DNA of 64,000 bases from Calonectria ilicicola. Its lineage: Eukaryota > Ascomycota > Sordariomycetes > Hypocreales > Nectriaceae. The stretch covers positions 4,216,001 to 4,280,000 of the forward strand of contig CP085832.1 of the NCBI GenBank assembly GCA_020809705.1, written 5' to 3'. Below the pieces are notes generated by a model that was not told the DNA's origin, did not search any database, and saw nothing but the letters and a program-made list of their open reading frames with translations. Within the stretch, counting starts at the first letter, position 1; every line of letters starts with the position of its first letter. Position numbers and translations under genes: made by a program. Positions 35,061-47,692 of this stretch are shown piece after piece.

Positions 35061-36210
35061 TGTTACGTATACACATGCTTAGCCAAAAGGCCTCCGTCTG
35101 AAACAAGCTCATTTCTCAATTTCCGATCTTGTGCCATTATGTTTTCACAGTCATACATACACCCAATTCTCACAGACGCTGAGTCATGTGACTAGTAAAT
35201 CAATGCAACAATGATATTGTTGCCGACCGTTGGCACCGAAACCTTTCAGCAAGATTAGACCCATGCACCGTACTAACACCACAATTTTATACCGCATCTT
35301 TCATTGATTCCAGCATTATAAGAGGGGATGGTGCATTAGATTATTTCTAAAGGACACATATTTTAGAAGTTGTTCGGCCAAGATCTGCGGAATATCTGGC
35401 GAGTGCAATATGTCTACTTTAATGGCAGCCGCAGCTAGCGATGAAACATATTCCGGGGAAACGATGGCATCAATAGTATGCATTGATAACCCTGTCGTGC
35501 TGTTCCTTGTAAGACAGTCGACGTTATGCAGAGGACTGAATAGGTGTGGGCGTGACCACTGGGTTGATTGATCGGACATTATGACCGAGAGACCGGACAT
35601 TGGAGTTCCGAGCTTCAGGTCAACCAGCTGGTGGTTGCAGGTCAAGGCCAAATTGGGGCGGATTTTGCAACTCCGGTTTTTTTCCGTCACGTTTGTTCTC
35701 CCTCTCGGCTTTTACAGTGCCGTCCCAGGTTGATGCGCGCCCATATCCGCTAGCCACACTACTCCGTACTATTAAACTCGGTGAAATTATTAGCTGATAC
35801 AGAGATTCTTTACTCACTAGACACAAATTTCCGACGCAGCCAAAAGATACCTTGGTTTACGTCATTGATTCGCAAATGGGGACGGGACGAATGGATTTAC
35901 TGTCATGATCTCTATTGTCTAAATTCTTCACAACCTATGCTTCCGCCCGCTTTTGCAAAAACAACAAATTAAATCAGATGTGATCAAATACTCCTAGTCA
36001 TGCAAAATAAAGCAAGTAAGATATTTTTCAACAGCTAGTTTACAAAGTATAGAAAAGAATATTCCCATGTGTGTGTTCTCCAGGCAAACCCTTCCTCATC
36101 AGAGTCTCGGCAAAACCAGCGGTACTTGGACATAGGACATCAGGCAACCACTCTCAAAATGGCCCACTACGGTACTACGACGCCCGTCTAGAGCTTCGCG
36201 AGGAATGCGC
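35061..36210. other. intergenic after the regulator, with two CCGGACAT words
   Basis: Contains TCGGACAT at 35572-35579 and CCGGACAT at 35593-35600, in the same orientation 21 bases apart. A minus-strand frame at 35316-35690 has no domain support. If the motif marks cluster B promoters, an unrecognised small transcript may start here. Confidence 0.45.
35572..35600. promoter_or_regulatory. CCGGACAT pair at the end of cluster B
   Basis: TCGGACAT (35572-35579) and CCGGACAT (35593-35600), 21 bases apart, the same spacing as the pair at 27521/27542. Not obviously in front of a gene. Confidence 0.4.
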
Positions 36211-37980
36211 TTAGTAGACGGGGACCTTGAAGGCATCGAAGGTGTAGGTCCAGCTGTCGATGGACTTCTCGTGGTAGACGCAGTCAAAGGTGGAGTTGCT
36301 GCTCCAGAGAGGGCGGTAGGGCCACTGGCAAAGCATCTGGGTCTCGCCCTCGTAGTCACCAGAGGAGACGGTGGCGTTGAGGCGGGAAGGCTGGTTGCCG
36401 TTCTCAACCCAGTCAATCATGATGTTCATGTTATTCTGGGGGTAGGGGCCGGGCTGGAGAGAGTTGGAACCGCAGTGGGCAGCACCGGGGACGAGGTAGA
36501 ACTGGTACCAGCTCTCCATCTCCTTCTGAGCCTCCTTGTCGGACAGGTCGGGGTGCATGATGGAGGCAACGGACTGCCAGTAGTGGACGGAGGAAGCAGA
36601 GGGAATGCTGGGGTCGGATTCACCGTGGTAGTGGAGGAGCTTGCCACCAGCCTTCTGGAAGTTGGTGAGGTCGGGGACGGTGGTCTGGAGAGAGTCGAGG
36701 TACTTGACCATACCAATGTCCATCCACTCGTGGAGGGTGTCGTAGGTGACGTTGTTGAGGTCGGAGAGGTTGTCAATGTTCAGAAGCTTAATGTACTTGG
36801 CAACGTACATGCCACCGGTAGAGGGGATGTTGAGTCCCCACTCGCCGGTCTCGTTGTTGTAGGTCGGGTCGCCATCACCAAGGTCGGAACCAATCTGCCA
36901 CGAGAGGTAGGCACGCTTGTTGTCGGAGGTGAAGATACCATCGTAGATGGCCTGGGCAACGGCAATACCCTCGGCGGAGACGGTACCGTTCTGCTCAGGG
37001 GTGCTGCTGCTGGAGCTGCCCTGGGCCTGGCGCTTGTCAAGAGCACGCTTAGAGAAGCCGAAGCCAAGGGAAGAGCTGGTGGTGGCGGCGCAGTAGTAGG
37101 ACTCGCCAATGATGCTCTTGAGGTCGAACTGGAGCTTGCAGAGATCGGTTCGGCCGATGACACCGTCCTCACGTCCGTCGAGCTTGTCGCAGGCCTTGAT
37201 GGTGGCGTTCACGATCTTGTCAAGCTCGCAAGGGGGAGGGTAGTAGTCGAGCGTCTGCTCAACGGTGGCAGGGTAAACGTGGAGAACCTGCTGCTGAGCG
37301 AATCGGAAAGCAGGAGCACCGGCAATGACACCGTCATACTCATCGCCCCATCGCTGGACCTGGCTCATACCCTCACGACCACCGTCGGAGCATCCCTCGT
37401 AGTAGGTGTAGGGGGCCTTGCTGGCGGAGTAGAGGCTCTGGGAGATGGTCTTACCAACCTTGGTCATCTCACCAAGAGCTTGGTAAGAGAACATGTAGGT
37501 AGAGTCCCAGTTGATGCTGCCGTTGCCGTAGAGGAACTTCTCATCGTAGCTGTAGTTGAAGGCGTCGTATCCACCGTCGGTAGCACCACCAGCGGCACCG
37601 TAGGACAGACCACCGGTGGCATCAGAGCTCAGAGAGTAACCACCACCACCGGCGACGTAGAATCGGTTCTTGTACTCGGAGGAGCTGGGGAAGGCGTACT
37701 TGAGGTTGACGGTGTCACCCTTGCCGGTGTGGGTGTAAGCAACAGTCACGTTGCAGTAGCTGTAGGTGGTGCCACCACTGGTGCTGCCCATGCCGCCGCC
37801 AATGCTAGCGTTGTAAACGGGGCTGGCAGTGACGGACGAGGGGACCATATCGATACCGAGGAGAGTGCCGTTGGAGGGCAGAGCCGCCTTGACGTTAGAA
37901 ACGGTACACAGATCGGCCAGGGATGCGGCCTTGGCTGTGGCGGCCATGGCGGCCACAGCAACCTTGGAGGATTGACGCAT
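36211..37980 (-). CDS. secreted tannase/feruloyl esterase family protein
   Basis: Predicted extracellular serine esterase (tannase family, alpha/beta hydrolase) that cleaves gallate, ferulate or similar aromatic esters. Single exon. From Met at 37980 (MRQSSKVAVAAMAATAKA) a short signal peptide is plausible; an in-frame Met at 38082 would add 34 residues. Family landmarks: YYEGCSDGGREGMSQVQRW with nucleophile Ser in CSDGG, GAPAFRFAQQQ, YHGESDPSIP with the acidic residue, and GAAHCG with the catalytic His. Paired Cys flanking the Ser and His recall the tannase CS-D-HC motif. The middle insert RALDKRQAQ contains a KR site that could be processed by Kex2. Codon choice is unusually uniform and GC-ending compared with neighbours, typical of a highly expressed secreted enzyme. 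Confidence 0.93.
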   Translation of the reverse strand: MRQSSKVAVAAMAATAKAASLADLCTVSNVKAALPSNGTLLGIDMVPSSVTASPVYNASIGGGMGSTSGGTTYSYCNVTVAYTHTGKGDTVNLKYAFPSSSEYKNRFYVAGGGGYSLSSDATGGLSYGAAGGATDGGYDAFNYSYDEKFLYGNGSINWDSTYMFSYQALGEMTKVGKTISQSLYSASKAPYTYYEGCSDGGREGMSQVQRWGDEYDGVIAGAPAFRFAQQQVLHVYPATVEQTLDYYPPPCELDKIVNATIKACDKLDGREDGVIGRTDLCKLQFDLKSIIGESYYCAATTSSSLGFGFSKRALDKRQAQGSSSSSTPEQNGTVSAEGIAVAQAIYDGIFTSDNKRAYLSWQIGSDLGDGDPTYNNETGEWGLNIPSTGGMYVAKYIKLLNIDNLSDLNNVTYDTLHEWMDIGMVKYLDSLQTTVPDLTNFQKAGGKLLHYHGESDPSIPSASSVHYWQSVASIMHPDLSDKEAQKEMESWYQFYLVPGAAHCGSNSLQPGPYPQNNMNIMIDWVENGNQPSRLNATVSSGDYEGETQMLCQWPYRPLWSSNSTFDCVYHEKSIDSWTYTFDAFKVPVY

Positions 37981-40900
37981 GGTTGAAGAGGCAAACGAGT
38001 GAATCGAAGTCGTTAATGTTGCAAATGAATGTCGAGTTGTTGATATCCAAGATGCTTCTGAACAAGAAACTTCGAAAGGCACCGCGCCTCTATTATATCC
38101 AGAGGTCGTCTAGGATATTCATTCAGTCGTCGTACGCCTGTCCATCCCAATGCCCACTCAGCCTATCACGGACAGTCGGCATAGACCAGAGCTCGAGCCT
38201 ACGTAACCTTCCATACCTTCCATGGCTTCCATGTCTTCCCCATCTCTCAAAGTGGCAAGCATAATGAGGCTCAGTAGGGCAAATGCTGGTGGACTGTCGT
38301 CACCTGGATCTAGAACTGAGCAGTGCACGGCGGGGCGATGTGATTAACCCTCTTTTGAGGCGGAGCCGCCGAAATGAAGGACATGGTTTCGTCCTTAACT
38401 GCAAAATATTAGCCTTGAAGCTCTCGGGCCCAGTGCCGAAACGTCCGTGTGTCTCTACCAAAATGCCTGCCAATTGTGCTTATTCCCGTCATTGTTCCCG
38501 ACGGATGATCCGGTTCGCCCAAAACGGCAAGCTAAGGTTGTTTCTCAACGTCATGATGCTCAAACGCCTGACGCGTACGAACGTGGGAAGAGAGTCAGAG
38601 ATTGAGCTGTCACCCTTGCCATGCCTAGAACTGAAGCTTGAATAACGTAAGATGGTTGGCCTGACGGTCCGTTGATCGACGAACGGGTTGCGGAACGTGG
38701 AACGTGCTTGGCGATGTGAGATTTCTATTTCGTTGTGTGTACTAGCTAATAGAGCCATCACGAGATGCCTCACAATGCCTACATCAAATGGCGCGAATAC
38801 GAAAACCAGCTTGAGACAGTATATTGTATGCGTAAATTTAAGAATCGTCAAGTACCGACATCACTGTAATAGTGGCGCCTGTCAAAGATCCGCCTCCGGC
38901 AATCGCTCTTTGTTCCAATTTGCGGTCCATCGGTGGTGCCGCATTACCGCCGTCCCCACAATCTTAATACGAGAGAGCCGTGGATATTTCCGTCGGGGCA
39001 ACCGGCGGAAGCCAAAGTTTGAGGGACTTTAATCCGATGCGTCAATTCATCTAAGTCCTGTAGAGTTTGATCGTTTCATGGGCTACACGGGACAATCAAA
39101 CCAGACCCCAATTCCACAGATATGCCCACGTTTTTGACAGAATCCCCCCCACGCATAAGGTCCTGTCGGAACGAGGGCTCCGATTTCCGCGTCTCAACTT
39201 GGCAATGCATCAGTTCCCAGATTCAGGGGCACATGGAAGATTAATTAGGGACCAGCCTACGCAAGTCTGCCAACGCAACTTGGCCGAGAGGCGGGGTGAA
39301 CAGGACGTTTGGCCGTTGCTGCATACTCCTTGACCTTTAATTAACGGCAAGGTTTACATTGCACGAGTTGTGGTACCATTCAGGCTAAGATAGACCGTGT
39401 GATAGCATTCCTACGTGGAAGGGGTTCCCTGTCTTATGGGGCACGGTGCTCATTTCTCCGTAGTGTGCGGCAAAGTTGTTGTTGGCCGACTATAGGGTGG
39501 CCAGCTGTGTTTATATTTGCTCAGTAAAATTCGAGAGACATCGGTTGAGATGTGTATGAAACGATAATATACGATTGTATCGGCGTTGGTGTTGAGAAAC
39601 TAGTCAAGGTTGGGTATCACAAGGAAGGAGTTGTGGAGCGCTGTGATAGTGTCACCACGAAAGCAAAGAATTTCAAGACTATCACGTTAAAGAGTATAGA
39701 ATGTTAGAGCAGGCATCCACTTTCGCGGCCGCAAGTATTGCGCGACGCAAGGAGACCGATGCCTCTATCCTTGGACGCCAATGAAACTGGCTGTTCGTAT
39801 CCATTGTAACCGCAAAATTCTAACCAGTTACCTAGACCCGGACAGAAGCTCCTAGCGGCCGATCTTTCGTCCGTGCTTCGTATCTATACTTTTATGGCCA
39901 AATGGATCCAATAGGTCTCAAGGACATCACCCACGAGTACGTGTATGGCCTTCTGGTGGGGTTTAGAATACATCGCGGTAACCTTCCAAAAAAAAAAAAA
40001 TGAGATGCACTTGGCTTCAGCACATACCCGGAACACTCCAAATAATCTTACAGCCACCAGCTATTATGGTCATCTAGATTTCTAGGGCGACACGTGTCTC
40101 GGCGCAACAACGAATGTTGCTCTCACCATCATCTCGCTCGCTTCTGACACGCGGAACCACCCGCGTAACTACACGCGTGTGAGGCAGATATCCACAGTTC
40201 TCTAAACGAAGAAATGCCATTAGGTTCTTGGCTCCAAAGGTACCTCACCAACACAAACTATTATGTGAAGCCTGTCAAGCTAAACTCATAGTCAAATTAT
40301 ACAATAGCAATGGGGCTACTATTGGTGATCTCTGCGGCACAAGATTAGTAGCTACACTCTTTTACTCGCCTCCAGATTAGCTGGCTAGTATTTCTTCTCA
40401 AATTTGGCCTACGTAATGAAACAGTATCGTAATGAAGGCCGATTCATACCGCGAATGCTCTCATTTGGCCTTCCCTAATGGTAAGTTGCACGGGTAGGAC
40501 CGATAGAGACACCGTCATGGTCTCATTGACACAATTGCTCCGGAAAAGATCCCGGGGCATACGAATCCAAGGCCGTTCTAGATCATGAGCTATGACATGG
40601 GGAAATTTACACGTGCCTGAATGGACCCCACTGACGTCAGGTCGGCTTCGGCACACACGTTGTTACGATGCGGGGCCGAGTTCATTTGCGTACTCTAACG
40701 GCCATGAACTTTTCATTCCTTTTCAAGTGTCCTCAACCAGATCGCCCGAATATCATATTATGGGCCTACTAGGAAGCCTGCTAGACACTACTAGTCATAT
40801 TTGATCCCCTGGCATTGCACTCTAAGAAGACAAGACAACAAGAGCATGGCAGGGTTATCAAAATGATGGTTTATTAACGTTTCTTTTGAATGTCTAAATC

Positions 40901-42005
40901 AAATTCAAGGGAAAAAGGGGTTGGCATGGAATGTAATCTCGCAGCAATGTCGCCATAGAGCAGTCCATTGTCGCACCTGAAGAGAGCCGGTTCCATAAAC
41001 CCAACTAGGCAAGGGTGGAAAAGCCGATGCCTTCTGGAAAGGCTGATTAAGGACTACGCTGCCGGGGCGTTAAATGCTTTTTTTCGTTAACAACTCTCGC
41101 TTGCCCGGCGCCTTCAAATAATACCGAATTGCCATCGGTTCTCTAGCATCCTCTTTTCATTGGCAATTCTCGGCTTGCTCGGGCAACTTGCAAAATGCCG
41201 AATTGCCACACCCTCTCGGGCAAGCTCTTTGTGACAAATAACAAGAGTATCACAATGCAAAGCTGAGGCAGTAGAATTGAAATTTGTGTAAAATATCAAG
41301 TAGAAAATTTGCCCTTGGACGAATCGTTCAGACACGTTCACAACTGGGCAATTAGGCGCCCGCGTTGCTAGTGAGTCGGCCCTAGCAACGTCCTGACAAC
41401 GCCATTGGCGCAACTGTCCCACACCAACTTGGCGCTGCGCCAGGCAATAACCACAATCTGCCTTGGCTGCATGAATGGCTGATGAATTGCCCAGGAGGGT
41501 AATTTCAGGGAACCCCAGGGCCTGTCGTTGTCTTCGCCACGCAAAACAACTCTTTGAGGGGGGCTTCACATGTCGGTCGGGCTTCGCGTCTTCCTCCTCG
41601 GTCGGCAACTAAGAGCCTTGGTGAAATAAAGATCGCAGTCAGCACTATCACGGCAACGTGGTGGTGATTTCACGTGGCGCACGGGAGAAGATTTTTGTTT
41701 TTTCTCGACAAGGTCTCAAGTGATGCAATATATGTTCCTTGAAAGCTAACTAAGGGGGTGATAATAATACAAAAATACTAAGCTAAGTGAACAAAGACCG
41801 AATGCAACATTTTTGTGTCGTGTGCAGTGCAGGCCTTGTCTGGATATCATGATCAAAAAAGTGACCGTCAAGTCAGCTACTCCATTATACATTCAATAAG
41901 CGCGGTTCCGTTTCCCAGTAATAATAATGATAATAAAAAAAGATATGACCCGACCCATCCCAATTGAAAACTCCCCGAAAAAAAAAAACAAGTTTGATGA
42001 CTAAC
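37981..42005. other. 4 kb gene-poor interval
   Basis: Upstream of the tannase gene and downstream of the RGS gene. Short frames on both strands lack domains or splice logic. Near 41121-41228 several related words (GAATTGCCA, TGGCAATTCTCGGC, CTCGGGCAA) form imperfect inverted and direct repeats. No gene supported. Confidence 0.5.
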
Positions 42006-43943
42006 CTAAACTGTGTCAATGGCCTCGGCGACGGACAGCCTTCGGTCCTTGACGAATTTGGGCCAGGTGTTGGTCAGGACCAGGTACTTGATGCTTGCCT
42101 CGGAATCGTCAAAGACAGTCTCGTCGAAGCCCTCGGGAATGTCGCCCCAGTACAGCGCCTTGTCGCCGATGATGTCAGTGTCCGACTTCTTGTCGTGGAT
42201 AATGGCAGTCTCGGAGCCGTTGGATGAGACGGCGTCGTGTCGGTCCGGTCCAGCAAACAGGTCGAAGGGGATGGCGGGGTCAATGTCCATCTTGTCGCCA
42301 AAGAGGATGCGGGCAGAGTCTTCAAAGACGGATTCGAGCTTCTTGTGGTCTTGCGAAGATAGGTTGATCTGGAACTCGGCGTCGCGGGCGCTGATGAAGT
42401 TGGTGTAGATGCGGAGGGCGCTGTTGAATCGCTCGCGGACGAGCTCCTGGATGTCGCTGTCCTTGGAACGTTCGGGGTCGCGGACAGAGGGAGGCAGAGA
42501 CGACTTCCACTCAGCGACGGCGCGGAGGAAGGCAATGTTCTCACCAGAGAAGTCGCGGAGGGCAGAGAACTTTTGCAGAGGCTCGGGGTTGCGCTCAAGG
42601 ACGTATTCGAGAGCGCCCATGGTCAGGATACTTTCTCCAGAGCTGTTCTTGGAGTCCTTGGTCATGGCGGTATAGGCAGAGCCTGCAACAGTCGTGGAGC
42701 CGGTAGCGATGGAGCGGGAGCTCTTGCCGATGGCCTTGTTGTTAAGCTCCCATTGCGCAATGGAGTCAAGCGTCTCCTGACGCAGAGTCTGATGCCTCAT
42801 CACTTCCCAGCACGGAAAGAAGACGGTAAAAATCTCAAGCATCATGATCGAGACAGCAATCCTGGCTTATGGTCAGCGCGCGCGAACGAGAGGGGGCTTT
42901 GCAGCGGCGATCAAGACTTACCATTGCGGAGGAATCCAGACCTTGTTAACGGGTGCCATGCCCGGGACGTACAGGGCAACCAACCACATGGGAGTGGCGT
43001 GAAGGCTGTTCATGGCGATTAGCGGCATGTCTCAGGTATAAGATTTCCAATCACTCACTTTGCAAGACAGCATGCAACTGTCTGGAATCTCCATCCCTGG
43101 GTGTCGTGGATTCCGCGCGACTGCCACACCATGACGGGGGCAACGATCCAAGCCCAGAAGAACTGCCAAAACACAGAGGGCCACCTGAAGGCGAGACACA
43201 TGTTAGCCTTGTTCTTGTTCTTGTGCTATTGTCCGGGGATAACTCACCACTCCCATCCTCGGCCCTGGTTCGACTTTTGCTCCGACACACTGCCCGTGAC
43301 CTCGGTACCGGGGATGCCAAAAGACTTGTGAAATTTGCGCGAGACAAGGTACATGAAGATGGTTACGAAAAACTGGTCAGAGTCAGCACAATTACACATG
43401 ACGCATGCCCGCACATTCGGGCATATTATATTTGGTTTGGTTTCTGTGGCAGTTCACTCATACCTGAAAGCCCATGCCTACTCCAACTAGGATGAGAATC
43501 TTGCGGTTATAGTCCAGAGCGCGGAAGCGGCCGATGAGAGTTGTCGGTCTGGCGCGGAGGGGCTTCTCTGGGATCTTCTCCTCGGAGAAGAGCTTCTTCT
43601 GTGTCTTTGCGACGTATAAAAAGCGGCTGTTGGATGCATGAAACAAGGCAATGCCAAAGGGCAGCCAGATGCTCATGATCCAGTACTCGACGACGGCGGG
43701 GGCTAGCGGACCATAGCAGTAGCCGGTCTGCACGGCACCCCAATACAGGTGAAGGAAAATGATGGCGGTAAATGATAGGTGCAGTCCTCGGATACGGAGC
43801 ATAGGGATTTCGCGGCGGCGCCAGAGATAGGTCATGCCGCCGCCGAGCAGGATGGTCCACGACAGGGCGAAGACGATCCAGAAGATGCCCAAGCCATCTA
43901 GCTGAAGTTTTGGTGCAGCCATGACGGAGCCTGTAGATGCCAT
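42006..43943 (-). CDS. seven-transmembrane protein with C-terminal RGS domain (GprK-like)
   Basis: Predicted plasma-membrane receptor that also accelerates G-alpha GTP hydrolysis. Exons 43464-43943, 43248-43372, 43059-43184, 42922-43005 and 42006-42861 give 556 residues, all phases consistent. Seven hydrophobic helices can be counted, beginning with [18 protein letters not shown] and ending with [15 protein letters not shown]. Among the helices spanning introns are the one at [11 protein letters not shown] and the one at [16 protein letters not shown]. The C-terminal 250 residues carry the RGS fold: [36 protein letters not shown] and [13 protein letters not shown]. This 7TM-RGS layout is known from fungal GprK/Rgs7-type proteins. 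Neighbouring genes give no functional link. An extended 5' leader is possible, since the next gene upstream is 3.7 kb away. Confidence 0.92.
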
Positions 43944-46900
43944 ATTCGTGACTCTTCTTCTTCTTCTTTCTCAACAACACTCACTCTCTCACACACTCAC
44001 TCTGGGCTCAAAGGCGGCAGAGTCAGTTTGTGATGGTGACTGTGGAGGGCGACAGTAAGGAACGTGGTGTTGAAAGGAATGTGGTCGAACCGTTGTCATG
44101 GTAAGCGGAGAAGGCCATGAGTTATGTATCACGGTCGATGAGGGCAAGGAAAAGCAAAGAGCGACTGATGGACCTCCTTCGGGAGGGATGAAGGATGTCA
44201 AGTTCAGAAATGCCGTCCAGGGGCCGGGGGGGAGGGTGGTGGTTCAGTAGCCGCGTGCACGATGCTAGAGTATCTCCCGGGGATGCGATCAAGTGCGGGC
44301 TCATCTTGGTCGATACGGGACCCCGATCGCGACGATCCCATCTCGTTTTCTCACTAGGGGCTGTCTTAGCCCTGCGTCCTGACATGTCAACCCGCCAGGC
44401 TGGAGATGGATAGCTTCGCGCACGCCCTCACGCCCAAGACGCCCCGGTTTAGCAAGGGAAGGGGGGGGGGCCTTGGGGGCCCTTCTCAATTCATCACTTT
44501 GTGCAAATGCAGATCGTCACGGCCAGCTCCAATGCCTGGCTCAGGTCCCCAAGGGCGGATTAGTTGGTGGCTGAGACATGCCGCTAGGATCGACAAGGTC
44601 AGGCCCCATCGTGAGCCAACCAGCAGGGCAGGACTCGTCGTTGAGCAAGCGACAGTCACCGGCGATCGACATGGCTTTTGCCATGAGCTGCTGAATCGGC
44701 CCTGTTTGCGGTTGGTGAAATGTGCCAAACTCTCAAGCCACCACATGCTTTTTATCCTCTCAAGTGGGCTGTTTTTGACCCTTGGAAGTGTGTGTTTTAC
44801 CCACGCATCTGTGCTGTTGTTGTGGTTTTTCGCTTTTTCGTTTCTTTTTCTTTTTTTATTTTCTTGGCTCCTCGTTGATTATTTGCTTTTTCAGCGCCTC
44901 CTCTCTCCCTCCCTTATCCCCCCCGTCCCCTCGTTTTCCCTAATTCTTGATGTTGCTTGCTTTGTCCGATGGCTCCCTTTCAGCCCTTCAACCCACCCAC
45001 CACTAAACTCTTTCCTTCCCCTCCCATTCTTCCCTTGGCAAGCAGGTGGTGGTGGTGGGGGCGCCTTGCGTAGGCGGCGTTAAGCATGGGACTGGAGATC
45101 CGCCGAGACATTTCTAGGGCAGGGTCAGTTTTATCACGAAACCAAGAAAAAAAAACCCTCGACGCTCCAACGGGGACACAAAGTTTGTTCGTCTGGAGTT
45201 TATGGATGCCGTCACAATGGACGGGTCGTTCCGCAAGCTAGGACGGGGCGCTGCGCAACAGCCACCAGACACACACGCATAACCTTTTGGCCCAATCGTA
45301 TTGCACCGTCGTCACATTGGCTCCGAGATGCAAGTGCATGCCGCCGCTTCCTCGAGAATGACACCGCTATTCGCAGTATTAGGCTTGGCTAAATTGACTG
45401 TTCATATTTTTATTTCGTTTTTCCTTTCTCGTCCCCTCCTGTCAGCTGCGCGGAACCGGTCCGGACCCATACATGCATACGCTCGGTGGACTCGCGGCCG
45501 GCATCATGGGATTTACCCATTACCATGATGGTATAGTGCAAAATGCCAGTCACACACAGACACACACTTGCACATGCACACAGCTATCCATGGGCACACA
45601 CACATACATACATGGGGGCAAGCACAATAAAAGTCAGTCCCCATCATCGCATCCTAAGCCCAAGACGACAAGGGCCGGCCTTACGGGAAGTGGACCCTCG
45701 TGGCTTTCCGCTCCCGCGCACCGTTTCCACTGGCATTCCGTCCCGACGCTATGGACAACAATGCAATGCATTGTCTGTCATATGTAGGTACGATGCTGCC
45801 CTGTTGCTGCCCTGTTGCTGTGCGTGTGCGTGCGTGCGTTTTGATCCCTCGCATGGGCATCGCATTGTTACTTGCAGCGGGCGCAGGCGAACAAACTCAC
45901 GGCCTCTCTCTCTCTCTCTCTCTTTCGCTTCGTATCCCTCCCTTTCTTCACAGCCGAAGCAAGATACAATTCTTCACATTCGCAGCCGCACCGATGCATC
46001 ATGTAAATAGCGTGCTGGGGGGCCCTGCGGCCAAGGAAAAGCCACTTTCACACATTTGATCCAGACCAGTAGTTGCAAAGGGCTGATCACTTCCCAAATC
46101 ACCCGCCACTGGTAAACGATCCGCCTAGCTTTAGCGTCCCTAAGCGTGGCCAGGCCCCCTCGCCGTAAATCAATCCCACGTATTGGCCCTGCACGTAGTT
46201 ATTGGCCCTGTGTATTAGCCCTGTGTGGGTGTTTTTTTTTTGTTCGTTCCCTTCCCCTTCTGGTTCACTTCTGGTTGCCTCGCCATGGTCGCTCGCTCGC
46301 TTGTTCTCGCTTGCAAGCCCCATTGCTCCCCTCCACCCTCCCCAAGCACCAGCACCATAACCAGATCCGTTCCACCGTAGCCCAGATTTCTTCCCCCCCA
46401 GCAAACCTTGGACAAAGCTGATCTTAATCTTGCCTGCCTTGACAAGAGCCTCCCAGCCCATCGAACAGGCATAGCGCGGACCGTCACAGCGGACGCGAGC
46501 TGGTTCCAGTGGCCTGGCTTCGGATCTGCCGATGGGCGAGATTTCCAGAGTGTCATGCCCATCAGAGATCGCGCGTCGCCTGTCAGATCGATCCGATGTC
46601 TGAGGGCGACACACAACCAACAAGCAGTTTTTTCCCTGCAATATGATCAATCATTTACGTGGCTGTTACCATTCCGACGGTTATGCCCCGTGATCGCACG
46701 CACGCTCGGCCATGGCGTTCTCGTGCCGTCATCACCACATTAGTTAGCCTACATCTCTCCATCCACGTCCACGCAGGTAGGCTTGCAGCTTTTGCTTTTT
46801 GGACAGAGTTACACTCGCTTCCAAGCATGTCTAGAGTTAAGCCCACGCTCGGCATTACTGCCCAGTGGCTCTTCTTGTTTTTTTTTGTTTTTTTTTTTTT

Positions 46901-47692
46901 TTGCCCACCAAGCTGAACAACCCTCCATGACCCCTCCAGCTTCCCCCCCTTTCACTATCCGCTCCTCGCTCCCTGCGGACCTCATCACCACCAAGGTTCA
47001 GCATGGGAAGCACCCGTAAATCGGCGGGGCCTGACAGGGCCTGACAGGTCATTTAGCGGGGGAAACAAGATTGCATAGTGGGCCTGATCGGCAGCGTCCA
47101 GGGCCTCCCCGAGTACGTCATGCAGCACCAAATGGCCTCTGGGGACATTGCGACATTGGCACCATGGCCCAATGCAGCCATGCCATTTGATCCCATCACT
47201 GCACTAAACCAAACTACCCTATCATTGCTCAAAAGTTCTTCACTTGATCACGATAATTTTAAAATTCTTCAAGATTAAAGATAGAGAGAAAAATAAATCG
47301 CTCGCTCTTTAATCCCAGCCATCTTTGGGAGCCGCTGGTAAAGTGCCCCATGATGGCTGCTGCAAGGGTGGCTTCGGCCCGAACGGAGCGACAGCAGCGC
47401 GGGGTTGGGCCGTGACAACCGCCGTTTTGCACTCACAGCGGTACCAGTTCGGAAATAGAGGGCTTGATTCTATCGTATATCATTGTATTACATGGGGAGA
47501 GGGGAAAGGGAAAAAAGAATAAGGGTCTTAAACAGGCGACAATTAACCGTGTCGCAGCTCGGAACATACATGACATTACAGTTCAGTTCAGTCCAGTTCA
47601 TATGCAGGCAAACCCTCTCTGCCCCCCAGTCCGTCCTATCCCCTCCGTCAAAACGCGATGTGTCACTGTGACTCCGTCTATGGCCCGGCAAT
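43944..47692. other. 3.7 kb gene-poor region with simple repeats
   Basis: GC-rich upstream region of the 7TM-RGS gene. Holds a CT microsatellite near 45904-45922, CA-rich stretch near 45547-45602, TGCG repeats near 45820-45838, and long T runs near 46225 and 46877-46901. The longest frame (44406-45083) is low-complexity and unsupported. Probably a long regulated promoter or leader. Confidence 0.5.

Noticed and set aside
35316..35690. 124-codon minus-strand frame as a small cluster gene
   Set aside because: No family features; retained only as intergenic with motif.
36205..37986. 593-codon open frame on the + strand opposite the tannase gene
   Set aside because: Val/Gly-rich low-complexity product caused by codon bias of the true minus-strand gene; no domain or start context.
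41114..41608. 164-codon minus-strand frame
   Set aside because: No recognisable domain, spans short inverted repeats, and no splice partners.
44406..45083. 225-codon plus-strand frame
   Set aside because: Low-complexity Ser/Phe/Leu-rich translation of T/C-rich DNA upstream of the RGS gene; not protein-like.
45540..45930. CRISPR-like or functional tandem repeats
   Set aside because: Simple CA, TGCG and CT microsatellites; not CRISPR and expected in fungal intergenic DNA.
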